A stretch of 10,428 nucleotides of DNA from Flavobacteriales bacterium (GTDB taxonomy: Bacteria > Bacteroidota > Bacteroidia > Flavobacteriales_D > Sanyastnellaceae): contig JANRAA010000026.1 of assembly GCA_030728235.1 (NCBI GenBank), forward strand, positions 1 through 10,428, read 5' to 3'. Position 1 is the first letter of the stretch, and each line of letters starts with the position of its first letter. The notes below the pieces were generated by a model, which was given only the letters and a program-made list of their open reading frames with translations, was not told where the DNA came from and did no database searches. Positions 1 to 7,073 of this stretch are shown piece after piece. The translations under genes and the position numbers were made by a program.

Positions 1-375
1 GGAGCGCTTCTCGTTGTTTTGGTAGTTTGGATAATCTCCTGGATTCAAACAGGTTTGAAATCCAAAAATCAACGCTTCCGAACCACCCGTGGTGATCATG
101 ATATCTTCAACATTCAGTTGAATGCCATTGTCTTTGTAGTACTTCGCCAACCCAACACGATAGCTCATAAAGCCTTCGCTGTTTGAATATTCAATCACCT
201 TTCTATCCAGATTGCGCATTTTATCAAGCACAACTGCTGGCGTTTCAATATCAGGTTGTCCGATATTCAAGTGATGTACCTTTTTTCCCTTTGCTTTTGC
301 AGCTTCAGCGTAAGGCACCAGTTTACGTATTGGCGAGGCCGGCATGGCGACACCTTTCTGTGAGATTGACGGCAT
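1..375 (-). CDS. PLP-dependent class I/II aminotransferase, N-terminal part (cut by window edge)
   Basis: First 125 codons of a fold-type I, pyridoxal-phosphate aminotransferase of the aspartate/aromatic aminotransferase group, a cytoplasmic enzyme that moves amino groups between amino acids and 2-oxo acids. The start at 375 gives MPSISQKGVAMPASPIRKLV, which fits the family N-terminus. It is followed by the substrate-site segment LNIGQPDIETP (about residues 38-48), the IEYSNSEGF segment and the cofactor-phosphate-side TTGGSEALIFGF segment (about 96-107). The PLP lysine lies outside the window. Oddity: after ...CLNPGD the last 11 codons (bases 1-33) do not continue with the expected (E)IIVPEPFYANY-like motif, so the edge may be mis-assembled or mutated. 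Exact substrate cannot be told. The gene is divergent from the permease at 516. Confidence 0.88.
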   Translation of the reverse strand, partial: MPSISQKGVAMPASPIRKLVPYAEAAKAKGKKVHHLNIGQPDIETPAVVLDKMRNLDRKVIEYSNSEGFMSYRVGLAKYYKDNGIQLNVEDIMITTGGSEALIFGFQTCLNPGDYPNYQNNEKRS

Positions 376-394
376 TTCAAAACAATTTGAGCGA

Positions 395-402
395 CAAAAG
401 TA
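395..402 (-). promoter_or_regulatory. Candidate -7 box (TACTTTTG) of the aminotransferase
   Basis: On the minus strand TACTTTTG matches the Bacteroidetes -7 consensus TAnnTTTG at every fixed position and ends about 20 nt before the ATG at 375. A TTTG further upstream is about 25 nt away, longer than the usual spacing of about 19-21, so the -33 element is uncertain. The site lies in the 140-bp divergent gap 376-515, which holds nothing else I can name. Confidence 0.45.
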
Positions 403-485
403 ACGAACTTATGGCGATAGGAAATCACAAATTCTTAACTATGCAATGCATTGAGAAATGACTAACCATTCCGCGCTTCAATTTG

Positions 486-493
486 TATCTTTC
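486..493 (+). promoter_or_regulatory. Weak candidate -7 box (TATCTTTC) of the permease
   Basis: TATCTTTC matches TAnnTTTG in all but the last base and would start transcription near 498-500, giving a short A-rich leader before the ATG at 516. No convincing -33 TTTG lies at the usual distance. If real, it excludes the upstream in-frame ATG at 483 as the start. Confidence 0.28.
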
Positions 494-515
494 AGCGCAA
501 AGCGAAAATAAAATT

Positions 516-2300
516 ATGGCCAAAACCATCGAACCTATTCAGAAGCCACACACCAAACTCGGACAACTCGCCTCTACCGCAATTTGCGGAAATGACATCA
601 GCTCATCTGTTTTGTATGTATCGGCGCTATCCATTTATTGGGCCGGACAATACGCATGGATAACCTTGTTGATCGTAGGGGTTGTCCTTTTTCTTTTCAG
701 AAACATATACTCAGAAGTAGTTGGCGCCATTCCTCTCAACGGCGGTGCATACAACGCCTTGTTGAATACCACGAGTAAATCGATGGCGTCGTTTGCAGCT
801 ACACTCACCATACTTTCGTACATGGCGACGGCTGTGATTTCTGCGAATGAGGCCATGCACTATCTCGGACATCTCATCCCTCAAATGCCTGTCATTCCTG
901 CCACCATCGTTTTGCTCTGCTTGTTTGCTGCACTAACAATTGGCGGAATAACAGAATCGGCGAAAGTGGCCATTGGCATCTTCTTTTTTCACCTCGTTTC
1001 ACTGGTTGTCTTATTCGGTGCTGTAGGTTGGTATTTGATGTCGCATGGTTTCGACCTGTTCATCATAAACCAAAACGCACCTGTCCGCGAAGGAAGCATA
1101 ATGACCGCCATTTTCCTCGGATTCGCCGCCTCTATGCTTGGTGTTTCGGGCTTTGAAAGTTCCGCGAACTTCGTCGAAGAGCAAGAGCGGGGTGTTTTTC
1201 CAAAAACGCTTCGCAACATGTGGGGCATCGTTTCGGTTATCAACCCACTTACTGCTGTTTTCGCATTGGCCCTCTTCGCTTTGCCAGTTCTTCAATCTGA
1301 TAGCTTTCAAAACACACTACTCATCCACATGGGTGAAGAAGCAGGCGGACATTGGCTAGCAGTGCTCATTGCGATCGATGCCGTGTTGGTTCTAAGTGGT
1401 GCCGTACTCACGAGTTTTGTGGGTGTTACCGGTTTGCTCGAACGCATGGCCCTTGACCGCATCTTACCTCAAATATTCCTGAAAAGGAACAAAAGAGGCA
1501 GCTCATATTTCATCATCATTGCTTTCTTGATCTTGAGCATTTCGGTATTGCTTATCACAGGTGGCAATGTAACGCTGTTGGCAGGTGTATATACGATTTC
1601 GTTTTTGTCGGTGATGGCGCTTTTTGCCATTGGAAATATCTTTTTGAAGGTAAAACGCGGACAACTGCCACGACCTGTTCAAGCATCGTGGATTTCGATT
1701 CTGATTGCATTTACTGCTGTCTGCATTGCCTTGTACGGAAACGTTATCATGCCGCCAAAGGGCGACTCTCCGAGCAATCTAACGGTCTTCATGCAGTATT
1801 TCGTCCCATTCATCATCCTCATCGCTGTGATGTTGAATCGAACTGCACTTTTACGTCTCACATTCCGCGTCATCCAAGCTTTTTTCAAACCCATTCAGCG
1901 GTTTGTGTACAAAGTAAACAGTGGCATCATCGCACTTATTGAACGCATCAACTCGCAAGAGTTCGTATTCTTCACAAAAGGAGAAAACATCGCTACGCTA
2001 AACCGTGTGATGCTCTACATCAAAAACAACGAACACACCCGTAAAATCAAGATCGTAACCGTATTGAAAGATGGCGATGAGCTGCCAGAAGATATCTACA
2101 AGGAAATCGATTTTCTCGATCGTGAATATCCAGAAATTGACATTGAATTCATCGTTAAAAAGGGTTCTTTTGGTCCCGATTTGATCAAAGAACTTTCCAT
2201 CGAATGGGGCATCCCTATCAACTTTATGTTCATTGGTTCTCCGACAAACAAATTCCCATATCGCATTGAAGACTTGGGTGGCGTGCGATTGATCATCTGA
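516..2300 (+). CDS. APC-superfamily permease with C-terminal soluble domain
   Basis: A 594-residue inner-membrane transporter of the amino acid-polyamine-organocation type, probably moving amino acids or similar organic ions by cation coupling or exchange. About 12 hydrophobic segments fill residues 17-445. Family marks are the unwound TM1 region ICGNDISSS (23-31), PLNGGAYN (73-80) and GFESSANFVEEQE before the intracellular loop (212-224). Residues from about 445 to 594 are hydrophilic with alternating beta and alpha character and end in PYRIEDLGGVRLII; this looks like a cytoplasmic regulatory domain, but I cannot name it. I chose the ATG at 516 over the in-frame ATG at 483 because the family-like sequence begins there, an A-rich leader precedes it, and the extra 11 residues look unrelated. 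Its TGA overlaps the ATG of the next gene. Substrate unknown. Confidence 0.87.
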   Translation: MAKTIEPIQKPHTKLGQLASTAICGNDISSSVLYVSALSIYWAGQYAWITLLIVGVVLFLFRNIYSEVVGAIPLNGGAYNALLNTTSKSMASFAATLTILSYMATAVISANEAMHYLGHLIPQMPVIPATIVLLCLFAALTIGGITESAKVAIGIFFFHLVSLVVLFGAVGWYLMSHGFDLFIINQNAPVREGSIMTAIFLGFAASMLGVSGFESSANFVEEQERGVFPKTLRNMWGIVSVINPLTAVFALALFALPVLQSDSFQNTLLIHMGEEAGGHWLAVLIAIDAVLVLSGAVLTSFVGVTGLLERMALDRILPQIFLKRNKRGSSYFIIIAFLILSISVLLITGGNVTLLAGVYTISFLSVMALFAIGNIFLKVKRGQLPRPVQASWISILIAFTAVCIALYGNVIMPPKGDSPSNLTVFMQYFVPFIILIAVMLNRTALLRLTFRVIQAFFKPIQRFVYKVNSGIIALIERINSQEFVFFTKGENIATLNRVMLYIKNNEHTRKIKIVTVLKDGDELPEDIYKEIDFLDREYPEIDIEFIVKKGSFGPDLIKELSIEWGIPINFMFIGSPTNKFPYRIEDLGGVRLII

Positions 2301-3364
2301 TGGTGCGTAATTTCGGACTCGATTTGGTGCGAACAGTCAGTATTTGGCTTGTTCTCATGCAACATGCTCGCATCAATATCCCGGGCTTGGCGCCGCTTCG
2401 CATTGGACTTGTAGGTGTGGAGTTTTTCTTTGTGCTGAGCGGACTCCTCATCGGAAGCCTGCTTTTCAAAACTTTCGAGTCGCACGAATTCAAGGGGCCC
2501 ATCGTTAAAGAATTTTGGGCGCGACGTTGGTTGCGCACCCTCCCACTCTATTATTCAGTCTTACTTTTTCGTTTTTTCTTCATCGAAAACAACGTCGGAG
2601 CAAACATCGGCTGGTATTTGGTATTCCTCCAAAACAATTTCTACGGCGTGTCTTTCTTCGATGTCTCCTGGAGTCTGGTAATCGAAGAATGGTTCTACCT
2701 CCTCGCCCCGCTACCCCTCCTGCTGTTGTTCCGCTTTAAAAACAAGTCTGCAGTACCCGCAGGCATTTCAGTTTTTATCTTTTTTATCCTCGCTGCGCGG
2801 ATGTTGATGGTGGTGCTGCGCGACACTCCTTATGAAGGTTTAAACAGTCAGTTCTTCTTGCGGTTCGACGCCCTATTTCTGGGTGTCTTATTGGCGTGGA
2901 TCAAGCGCTACGCCGCCTCAGTCTGGAACATCCTGACCTCCAAACGAACGGCCTTGCTGGGTACTCTCCTGTTTTTCGGTTATTTGGTTTACTACTGGAC
3001 GATTTCAAGCAACCCAGCGGCAACGATAAACGCGACTTTCTTTCCCCGCACCATAGGCTTTACTCTGCTGCCGTTTACCATTGCAATGATGATTCCTTGG
3101 TTTAGCACCGTAACGACTTCAAACATTGCAGTGCTGCAAATCGTTACACAAACGAGCATCCTCACCTACGGCCTTTACCTCATTCACCCCATGTGCTTCG
3201 ATTTGGTTTTTCACCATACCGAAAACCTGCCGAAAATAGTGGTATTGTTTGTGGCTTCGGGGCTGGCGTATTTCTTTGCTTATCTCGCTTACCGCTTGAT
3301 TGAACTGCCAATGTTGTCGCTTCGTGATCGCTATTTTCCAGCTTCGTATCGACGCGTTTTCTAG
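2300..3364 (+). CDS. Acyltransferase-3 (OafA/YrhL-type) membrane O-acyltransferase
   Basis: A 354-residue multi-pass membrane protein of the acyltransferase-3 family, which transfers acetyl or other acyl groups to cell-surface sugars, lipids or peptidoglycan. The N-terminal GLDLVRTVSIWLVLMQHARI contains D8, R11 and H22, the conserved region with the essential histidine. GVEFFFVLSGLLIG (39-52) matches the family FFVLSG motif, FWARRWLRTLPLYY (72-85) matches the RRxxRxxPxYY motif, and SWSLVIEEWFYLLAPL (123-138) matches SxSxExQFY. Length and about 10 hydrophobic segments are normal and no fused SGNH domain is present. The start is fixed by the TGATG junction with the permease, so the two genes are probably translationally coupled. 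The acceptor molecule is unknown. Its TAG stop overlaps the stop of the convergent GNAT gene. Confidence 0.9.
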   Translation: MVRNFGLDLVRTVSIWLVLMQHARINIPGLAPLRIGLVGVEFFFVLSGLLIGSLLFKTFESHEFKGPIVKEFWARRWLRTLPLYYSVLLFRFFFIENNVGANIGWYLVFLQNNFYGVSFFDVSWSLVIEEWFYLLAPLPLLLLFRFKNKSAVPAGISVFIFFILAARMLMVVLRDTPYEGLNSQFFLRFDALFLGVLLAWIKRYAASVWNILTSKRTALLGTLLFFGYLVYYWTISSNPAATINATFFPRTIGFTLLPFTIAMMIPWFSTVTTSNIAVLQIVTQTSILTYGLYLIHPMCFDLVFHHTENLPKIVVLFVASGLAYFFAYLAYRLIELPMLSLRDRYFPASYRRVF

Positions 3365-3804
3365 CGTTTGAACCTGTAATACATGAACTGGTGTTTACCG
3401 ATATTTGGTATATCGTACCACTCATCAATGCGCTCAAAACCCAGTTGTGCATAGAACCCAAGAGCTACTTCCCGGGCATCGCACCACAAAACATCGTATC
3501 CTGAGGATTCTACAATCGACAACGCTTGTTCTACCAACATTCTCCCTGCACCTTTTCCACGCACACTTGGATGCGTTGCCATGGCGCGAAGACGGTATTG
3601 CTTGTTGTCGGTTAATTTCGGCGAATGCATCTCGAACAAAGAACACACACCCACAATTTCATCGTTGTGATATGCCGCTAGGTGAATGGCATCAGGACGA
3701 TCGTCAATGTCGATTAAGCACACATCCACGCTCTCGCGATGTGGCCAAAGCACCTCATACCGAAGCGGTCTTGTCTTTATTGAAGGAATGCGTTCAATTT
3801 TCAT
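3361..3804 (-). CDS. GNAT family N-acetyltransferase
   Basis: A 147-residue soluble acetyltransferase using acetyl-CoA. The acetyl-CoA pyrophosphate loop is clear: RLRAMATHPSVRGKGAGRML (71-90) carries the R/Q-x-x-G-x-G/A motif as RGKGAG (82-87). It follows the usual beta4 strand and precedes the C-terminal ALGFYAQLGFERIDEW segment (114-129), typical of GNAT motif B. The start is set at the internal ATG at 3804 rather than an upstream codon at 3873, because the extra 23 residues would lie entirely within the S4-protein gene in another frame. From 3804 the overlap with the hslR-like stop is 11 nt (ATGAAAATTGA), a normal coupled arrangement. Substrate unknown. The gene ends tail-to-tail with the acyltransferase-3 gene, sharing 4 bases. 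Confidence 0.88.
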   Translation of the reverse strand: MKIERIPSIKTRPLRYEVLWPHRESVDVCLIDIDDRPDAIHLAAYHNDEIVGVCSLFEMHSPKLTDNKQYRLRAMATHPSVRGKGAGRMLVEQALSIVESSGYDVLWCDAREVALGFYAQLGFERIDEWYDIPNIGKHQFMYYRFKR

Positions 3805-4174
3805 CGTCGTCGGAATCGAAAAAGAAGTCGTCCCAATTCCGTCGATCTTTCTTGGTCGGACGTCCCAAACCACGCGGACGTTGTTCTTGTCCCAACCTGA
3901 TCATCTCCAGCTTACGACGTTCGTCTTCAGAGGTAATGTCTTCTGCATACGTTGGCACCAAAGCCGCACCAACACGAGAGTTGGGAATGGCAACCACCTT
4001 CCATTGAAAGTGAATGGCTCCGCGTCTGATACTGATTTTATCCCCCACCTTGACATCGCGTGCAGCTTTCACCACATCCTCGCCGATGGCGATGCGACCA
4101 TCACGACAGGCGTCAGTAGCCAGTGTGCGGGTTTTGAACAGACGAATGGACCAAAGGTATTTATCGACACGCAT
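3794..4174 (-). CDS. hslR: Hsp15-like S4-domain RNA-binding protein
   Basis: A 126-residue protein with an N-terminal S4 RNA-binding domain: MRVDKYLWSIRLFKTRTLAT, then ACRDGRIAIGEDVVKAARDV, then KVGDKISIRRG (about residues 1-54). This matches Hsp15 (HslR), which in E. coli is about 133 residues and binds free 50S subunits carrying nascent chains to rescue stalled ribosomes. The C-terminal half has a basic stretch (RPRGLGRPTKKDRR) and a strongly acidic end (DDFFFDSDDDEN). The basic stretch is usual for the family; I am less sure of the acidic end. It lies 27 bp after the TonB-dependent receptor stop and overlaps the GNAT gene by 11 nt, so it probably shares a transcript at least with GNAT. Heat-shock control is known for E. 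coli; I see no sequence evidence for it here. Confidence 0.88.
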   Translation of the reverse strand: MRVDKYLWSIRLFKTRTLATDACRDGRIAIGEDVVKAARDVKVGDKISIRRGAIHFQWKVVAIPNSRVGAALVPTYAEDITSEDERRKLEMIRLGQEQRPRGLGRPTKKDRRNWDDFFFDSDDDEN

Positions 4175-4201
4175 GCCGTAAAAATAAGAAGTTCCGCGCG
4201 A

Positions 4202-6352
4202 TTACAACTCGATGATGATTCCTATACTTGGCAAAGTAGACCCTGCTGCTGTATTCAAAAACACAGGTTGGTATGACCCTGGATTGTTCGGGTCTTCGAT
4301 TGGTGCCCCCTGCGAGTTGCGCACCACGTCTAACTCATCGGGCTGTTGAGCCTCAAAACCATAGAGGTTTTGGATATCGAAAAACAGGTTCAAACTCCAC
4401 TTCGTGAAAAACCATTTTTTATCGATGCGGACATCCAACTGGTGATATGCACCCAATCGCTGGGTGTTTAAGCGAGAGAAATCGGTGATGGCGAAACCGG
4501 TTGCGTTCCAGTTCGGAATAAGCATGCTTTGTTCAACATCTACAGGCGTAGCTGGCAATCCACCTGAGTATTGAAAACGACATCCCAGCTCCCAGTTGCG
4601 CTTGAACTTTTTCCCTCCTGTTAAAGACACCAAGTGTTGACTATCCCAACTTGATGGAATCAACTTACCAGATGCATCAGAAAATTCACTGCGCACCCAT
4701 GTGTATGCCACAATGCCATAGAATCCTTTGTACAATTTCTGTTGGTACAACACCTCAGCACCATATGCATGTCCGGTAGCTGTAGATGTAACCTCTTCGT
4801 TTCCAATCACACCGAAGTTGGTACCCAAATTTGCGAGTGCAATTTGCTTGTCGACGCTGAAAGGATAGCGATCATAGCCCTTCCAAAAACCTTCCACAGA
4901 GACAACAGTATTGCGCTCATCCCAATCGTATCTCAAGCCTCCCACCAACTGCTTGTTGCGAATGTATTTGAGATCATTGCGTTGATTGACGAACCCCGTC
5001 TGATCGCGGTAACCCAAGATGGTATATGTTGGCAACTGGAAGTAGATGCCCGTGTTGAAGTTCGCACTCAAACCCGGTGCGAGGTAGTAACTTGCTGCAA
5101 AACGGGGCGACAACTGCTCAAGCGGATTTTCCATCGATGCGCTGTACTCATTGCCATCCATTCTCAATCCTGCTGAAAGCACCAAACGCTGTCCCAACAT
5201 GGTACGACTCACTTGGCTAAACGCACCGTATTTGTGCATGTCGAACTCCGAGTAAAAATTGATAGTACCCAGTTCGCCAGTAGCGTACGAAAACTGTTGA
5301 AACTGAGAACTGTTGTTGTATTTGGCAAACTCGTAGTTGATACCATAAGCGAACTTCCATCCCTTATCCAGGTAGAGCTTATGCTCGATTCTGAACTTGT
5401 TTTCCATCTCTTGACTCAAATAATCGGTCGTAAGCGGCAAAGTTTCGTCGTTATCTTGGTACTTGTAAGTCCGGTTGTTTAGCATGTTCCTACTCGCCAC
5501 AAACGTCCACAAACCATTCTCTGCAAAATGCTCCCACTTTGCACCCATGGCGTAGTTCCACTGCGTGGTAATCGGAAGGAAATCCAAAATGTATCGGTTG
5601 CTCGCAAAATCTTCACTGGTAGTGTCGTTTGCCAAACCCAGATTCAGTGCAAACTGGTCAACCGCGCCGATACCCAAAACTGTTAGTTGGTTTTTATCAT
5701 CAACCTTCATCTTCCATTTGAATTGGAAGTCGTTGTAGGTTGGCAAAAACGGCAAACCGAGCGCTTCGAATAAAAACTGCAGGTAAGAGCGACGTGCACT
5801 GGCTACTATCGATGAGCGTGGCCCTGTTGGACCTTCAACAGTAACACCAATATCACTTGAGCCAACAACTGCATTGAGGGTATATTTATCAGTTCTACCA
5901 TCCTTAAATCCGAAGTCGAACACAGAGCTCAACGCATTGCCGCGATTCGCTGGAAAGGCACCGCTGTAGAACTCAACATTGTCAATCAAGTCGACATTTA
6001 TTAGTCCCACAGGACCACCACCTGCTCCTTGCGTAGCAAAGTGGTTGATATTCGGAATTTCGATACCATCGATATAAAAGCGGTTTTCATTTGGCGCTCC
6101 TCCTCGTATTAAAATATCATTTCTAAACGATGGTGTTGAGGCCACACCAGGCAGCGATCGAATGGCCCGTGAAATATCGCGGTTACCACCTGGATTTCGT
6201 TTCACCTCATTCACCCCAATGTTACGTACTGAAACGGGAGCATCCTCTCTATTCACAAAAGCGCTGGTTGTTACTTCTGCCTCACCCACCTGAACGGCCA
6301 TCTCACTTAGGGCCACATTCACAGTCGCTGTGCGGGCAATGGTGACTTCTAT
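4202..6352 (-). CDS. C-terminal part of the receptor: plug and 22-strand-type beta barrel
   Basis: Open frame downstream of the TAA; the first possible initiation codon is GTG at 6322, which would give 706 residues without a signal peptide. The plug domain is plain: VRNIGVNEVKRNPGGNRDIS, then AIRSLPGVASTPSFRNDILI, then RGGAPNENRFYIDGIEIPN (codons about 126-185 of the whole gene). The remainder has alternating aromatic and polar strands typical of the barrel (for example ARRSYLQFLFEALGLPFLPTYND). The end, LPSIGIIIEL, is a usual closing strand, though the final residue is Leu rather than the common terminal Phe. The NPGGNRDIS type is a receptor family I associate with Bacteroidota, whose substrate I cannot assign. 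No SusD-like partner is present in the window. Confidence 0.82.
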   Translation of the reverse strand: MEVTIARTATVNVALSEMAVQVGEAEVTTSAFVNREDAPVSVRNIGVNEVKRNPGGNRDISRAIRSLPGVASTPSFRNDILIRGGAPNENRFYIDGIEIPNINHFATQGAGGGPVGLINVDLIDNVEFYSGAFPANRGNALSSVFDFGFKDGRTDKYTLNAVVGSSDIGVTVEGPTGPRSSIVASARRSYLQFLFEALGLPFLPTYNDFQFKWKMKVDDKNQLTVLGIGAVDQFALNLGLANDTTSEDFASNRYILDFLPITTQWNYAMGAKWEHFAENGLWTFVASRNMLNNRTYKYQDNDETLPLTTDYLSQEMENKFRIEHKLYLDKGWKFAYGINYEFAKYNNSSQFQQFSYATGELGTINFYSEFDMHKYGAFSQVSRTMLGQRLVLSAGLRMDGNEYSASMENPLEQLSPRFAASYYLAPGLSANFNTGIYFQLPTYTILGYRDQTGFVNQRNDLKYIRNKQLVGGLRYDWDERNTVVSVEGFWKGYDRYPFSVDKQIALANLGTNFGVIGNEEVTSTATGHAYGAEVLYQQKLYKGFYGIVAYTWVRSEFSDASGKLIPSSWDSQHLVSLTGGKKFKRNWELGCRFQYSGGLPATPVDVEQSMLIPNWNATGFAITDFSRLNTQRLGAYHQLDVRIDKKWFFTKWSLNLFFDIQNLYGFEAQQPDELDVVRNSQGAPIEDPNNPGSYQPVFLNTAAGSTLPSIGIIIEL

Positions 6353-6604
6353 TTAGTAAATAACTTGCTTTTCGAAACCAATGAACGACACCTCAATGTT
6401 GTAAACCCCTGGCTTCAGACCAGTGAGTTCATAGTAACCATCGAGATCGCTGCTCGCCCCCTGATCTGAACCTTGTAGGATAATACTTGCAAAAGGTACA
6501 GACTCGTTGTTCCTTTTATTGGTAACCTGTCCTTTGATAATTCCGTTTTGAGAATAGACCGCTACGGCAACAATCAGGAGTAGAAAAGTAAATAGCTGCT
6601 TCAT
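6353..6604 (-). CDS. N-terminal fragment of the receptor: signal peptide and start of CarboxypepD-reg-like domain
   Basis: 83 codons from the ATG at 6604. MKQLFTFLLLIVAVAVYS is a signal peptide with Q19 at the expected +1 position after cleavage. Residues 22-83 (IIKGQVTNKRNNESVPFASI, SDLDGYYELTGLKPGVYNIE, VSFIGFEKQ) form most of a carboxypeptidase-regulatory-like beta-sandwich, the usual N-terminal extension of Bacteroidetes TonB-dependent receptors. An upstream in-frame codon at 6652 is rejected as the start because it would put 16 unrelated residues before the signal peptide and run into the promoter gap shared with the gene at 6664. Confidence 0.75.
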   Translation of the reverse strand: MKQLFTFLLLIVAVAVYSQNGIIKGQVTNKRNNESVPFASIILQGSDQGASSDLDGYYELTGLKPGVYNIEVSFIGFEKQVIY

Positions 6605-6619
6605 ATAGTTGTTGTGTCG

Positions 6620-6633
6620 CGTTGTAAACAACG
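6620..6633. promoter_or_regulatory. Inverted repeat CGTTGT-AA-ACAACG in a divergent promoter gap
   Basis: A perfect 6-bp inverted repeat with a 2-bp centre sits in the 59-bp gap (6605-6663) between the receptor ATG at 6604 and the secreted-protein ATG at 6664. Its size and place would suit a dimeric regulator acting on both genes, but chance occurrence is possible. I find no good TAnnTTTG box in either direction in this gap. Confidence 0.3.
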
Positions 6634-6663
6634 AAGTTTCAAAAAGGTTCAAAACACAATACG

Positions 6664-7020
6664 ATGAAAAGGTTAAAAATCACTCTTTCCGCCGCCTTCC
6701 TTGCTTTATCTGCGTCAATTTTTGCGCAAGATACTCAAGTTACCACTCCCGCGCCTGCAATGACTGTCGAAGAACTGGCGACGCAAAATGGCTATAACAT
6801 CGCCCGCGCCTGCGGCATTAAAGACCGACGAGAGGTGAGCGACATTTTGGGGTTAAGCATCGACTACTACATTTCACGCTCGATGGAAATTAACCGCAGC
6901 ACTGAGATGCAGGATAAGCTGAGAAACGATTTCGAACGCGATATGCAGAAGTTGCTGAATCACGAACAAAAAGAGAAATTTCAAAGTTGGATGACCAAAA
7001 ACGAGTCGGCCATGAAATAG
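6664..7020 (+). CDS. Small secreted/periplasmic protein of unknown function
   Basis: 118 residues. MKRLKITLSAAFLALSASIFA is a clear signal peptide with cleavage expected before Q22. The mature part has a short T/P-rich linker (DTQVTTPAPAMT) and then is almost wholly helical and charged (residues 33-118), with one cysteine (C50 in ARACGIKDRREV). The C-terminal stretch ERDMQKLLNHEQKEKFQSWM vaguely resembles the L-T/N-x-EQ-x-x-K-F pattern of small Spy/CpxP-like periplasmic helical proteins, but this is not enough to assign it. It is transcribed away from the receptor and is followed within 20 bp by a strong terminator, so it is a single-gene unit. The ATG at 6664 is supported by the signal peptide. 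Confidence 0.75.
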   Translation: MKRLKITLSAAFLALSASIFAQDTQVTTPAPAMTVEELATQNGYNIARACGIKDRREVSDILGLSIDYYISRSMEINRSTEMQDKLRNDFERDMQKLLNHEQKEKFQSWMTKNESAMK

Positions 7021-7036
7021 ATATTGCTTTCAAAGT

Positions 7037-7063
7037 AGAACCTCCCATGTGGAGGTTCTTTTT
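7037..7063 (+). terminator. Intrinsic terminator after the small secreted protein
   Basis: AGAACCTCC (7037-7045), a 5-nt loop, then GGAGGTTCT (7051-7059), a perfect 9-bp stem followed by a T run ending at 7063. It lies 17 bp after the TAG at 7020. In the other direction, for dnaX, the stem is followed by ACTTTG, so it would be a weaker terminator there. Confidence 0.85.
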
Positions 7064-7073
7064 GCGCAAAAAA

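Larger units (their letters stand above)
4202..6604 (-). pseudogene. TonB-dependent outer-membrane receptor gene interrupted by an in-frame TAA
   Basis: Read from the ATG at 6604, one frame encodes a complete Bacteroidetes-type TonB-dependent receptor of 800 codons, except that codon 84 is TAA (6353-6355). Both sides of the stop are in the same frame and continue the same domain (...GFEKQVIY, stop, IEVTIARTATVNVALSE...), so this is a nonsense change, not a frameshift. Such receptors import large or scarce substrates such as siderophores, glycans or peptides across the outer membrane with TonB energy. Neither piece alone can work: one has only the signal peptide and half a beta-sandwich, the other has no signal peptide. 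Alternatives are a single-base sequencing error or translational read-through. Confidence 0.8.

Noticed and set aside
3405..4276. Two + strand open frames of about 200 codons opposite the GNAT and S4-protein genes
   Set aside because: Both minus-strand genes show clear family motifs; the + strand translations are low in order, rich in Ser, His and Cys, and match nothing.
4742..5482. Two + strand open frames opposite the receptor barrel
   Set aside because: They are antisense shadows of the receptor coding sequence, with no start context or motif.
6320..6322. GTG as a true start of a separate 706-residue receptor
   Set aside because: The product would have no signal peptide and would begin inside the beta-sandwich domain that starts upstream in the same frame.
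6353..6355. TAA reassigned as a sense codon (alternative genetic code)
   Set aside because: The same receptor gene ends in TAA and the dnaX 0 frame also ends in TAA. TGA and TAG are likewise used as stops elsewhere in the window, so nothing else suggests recoding.
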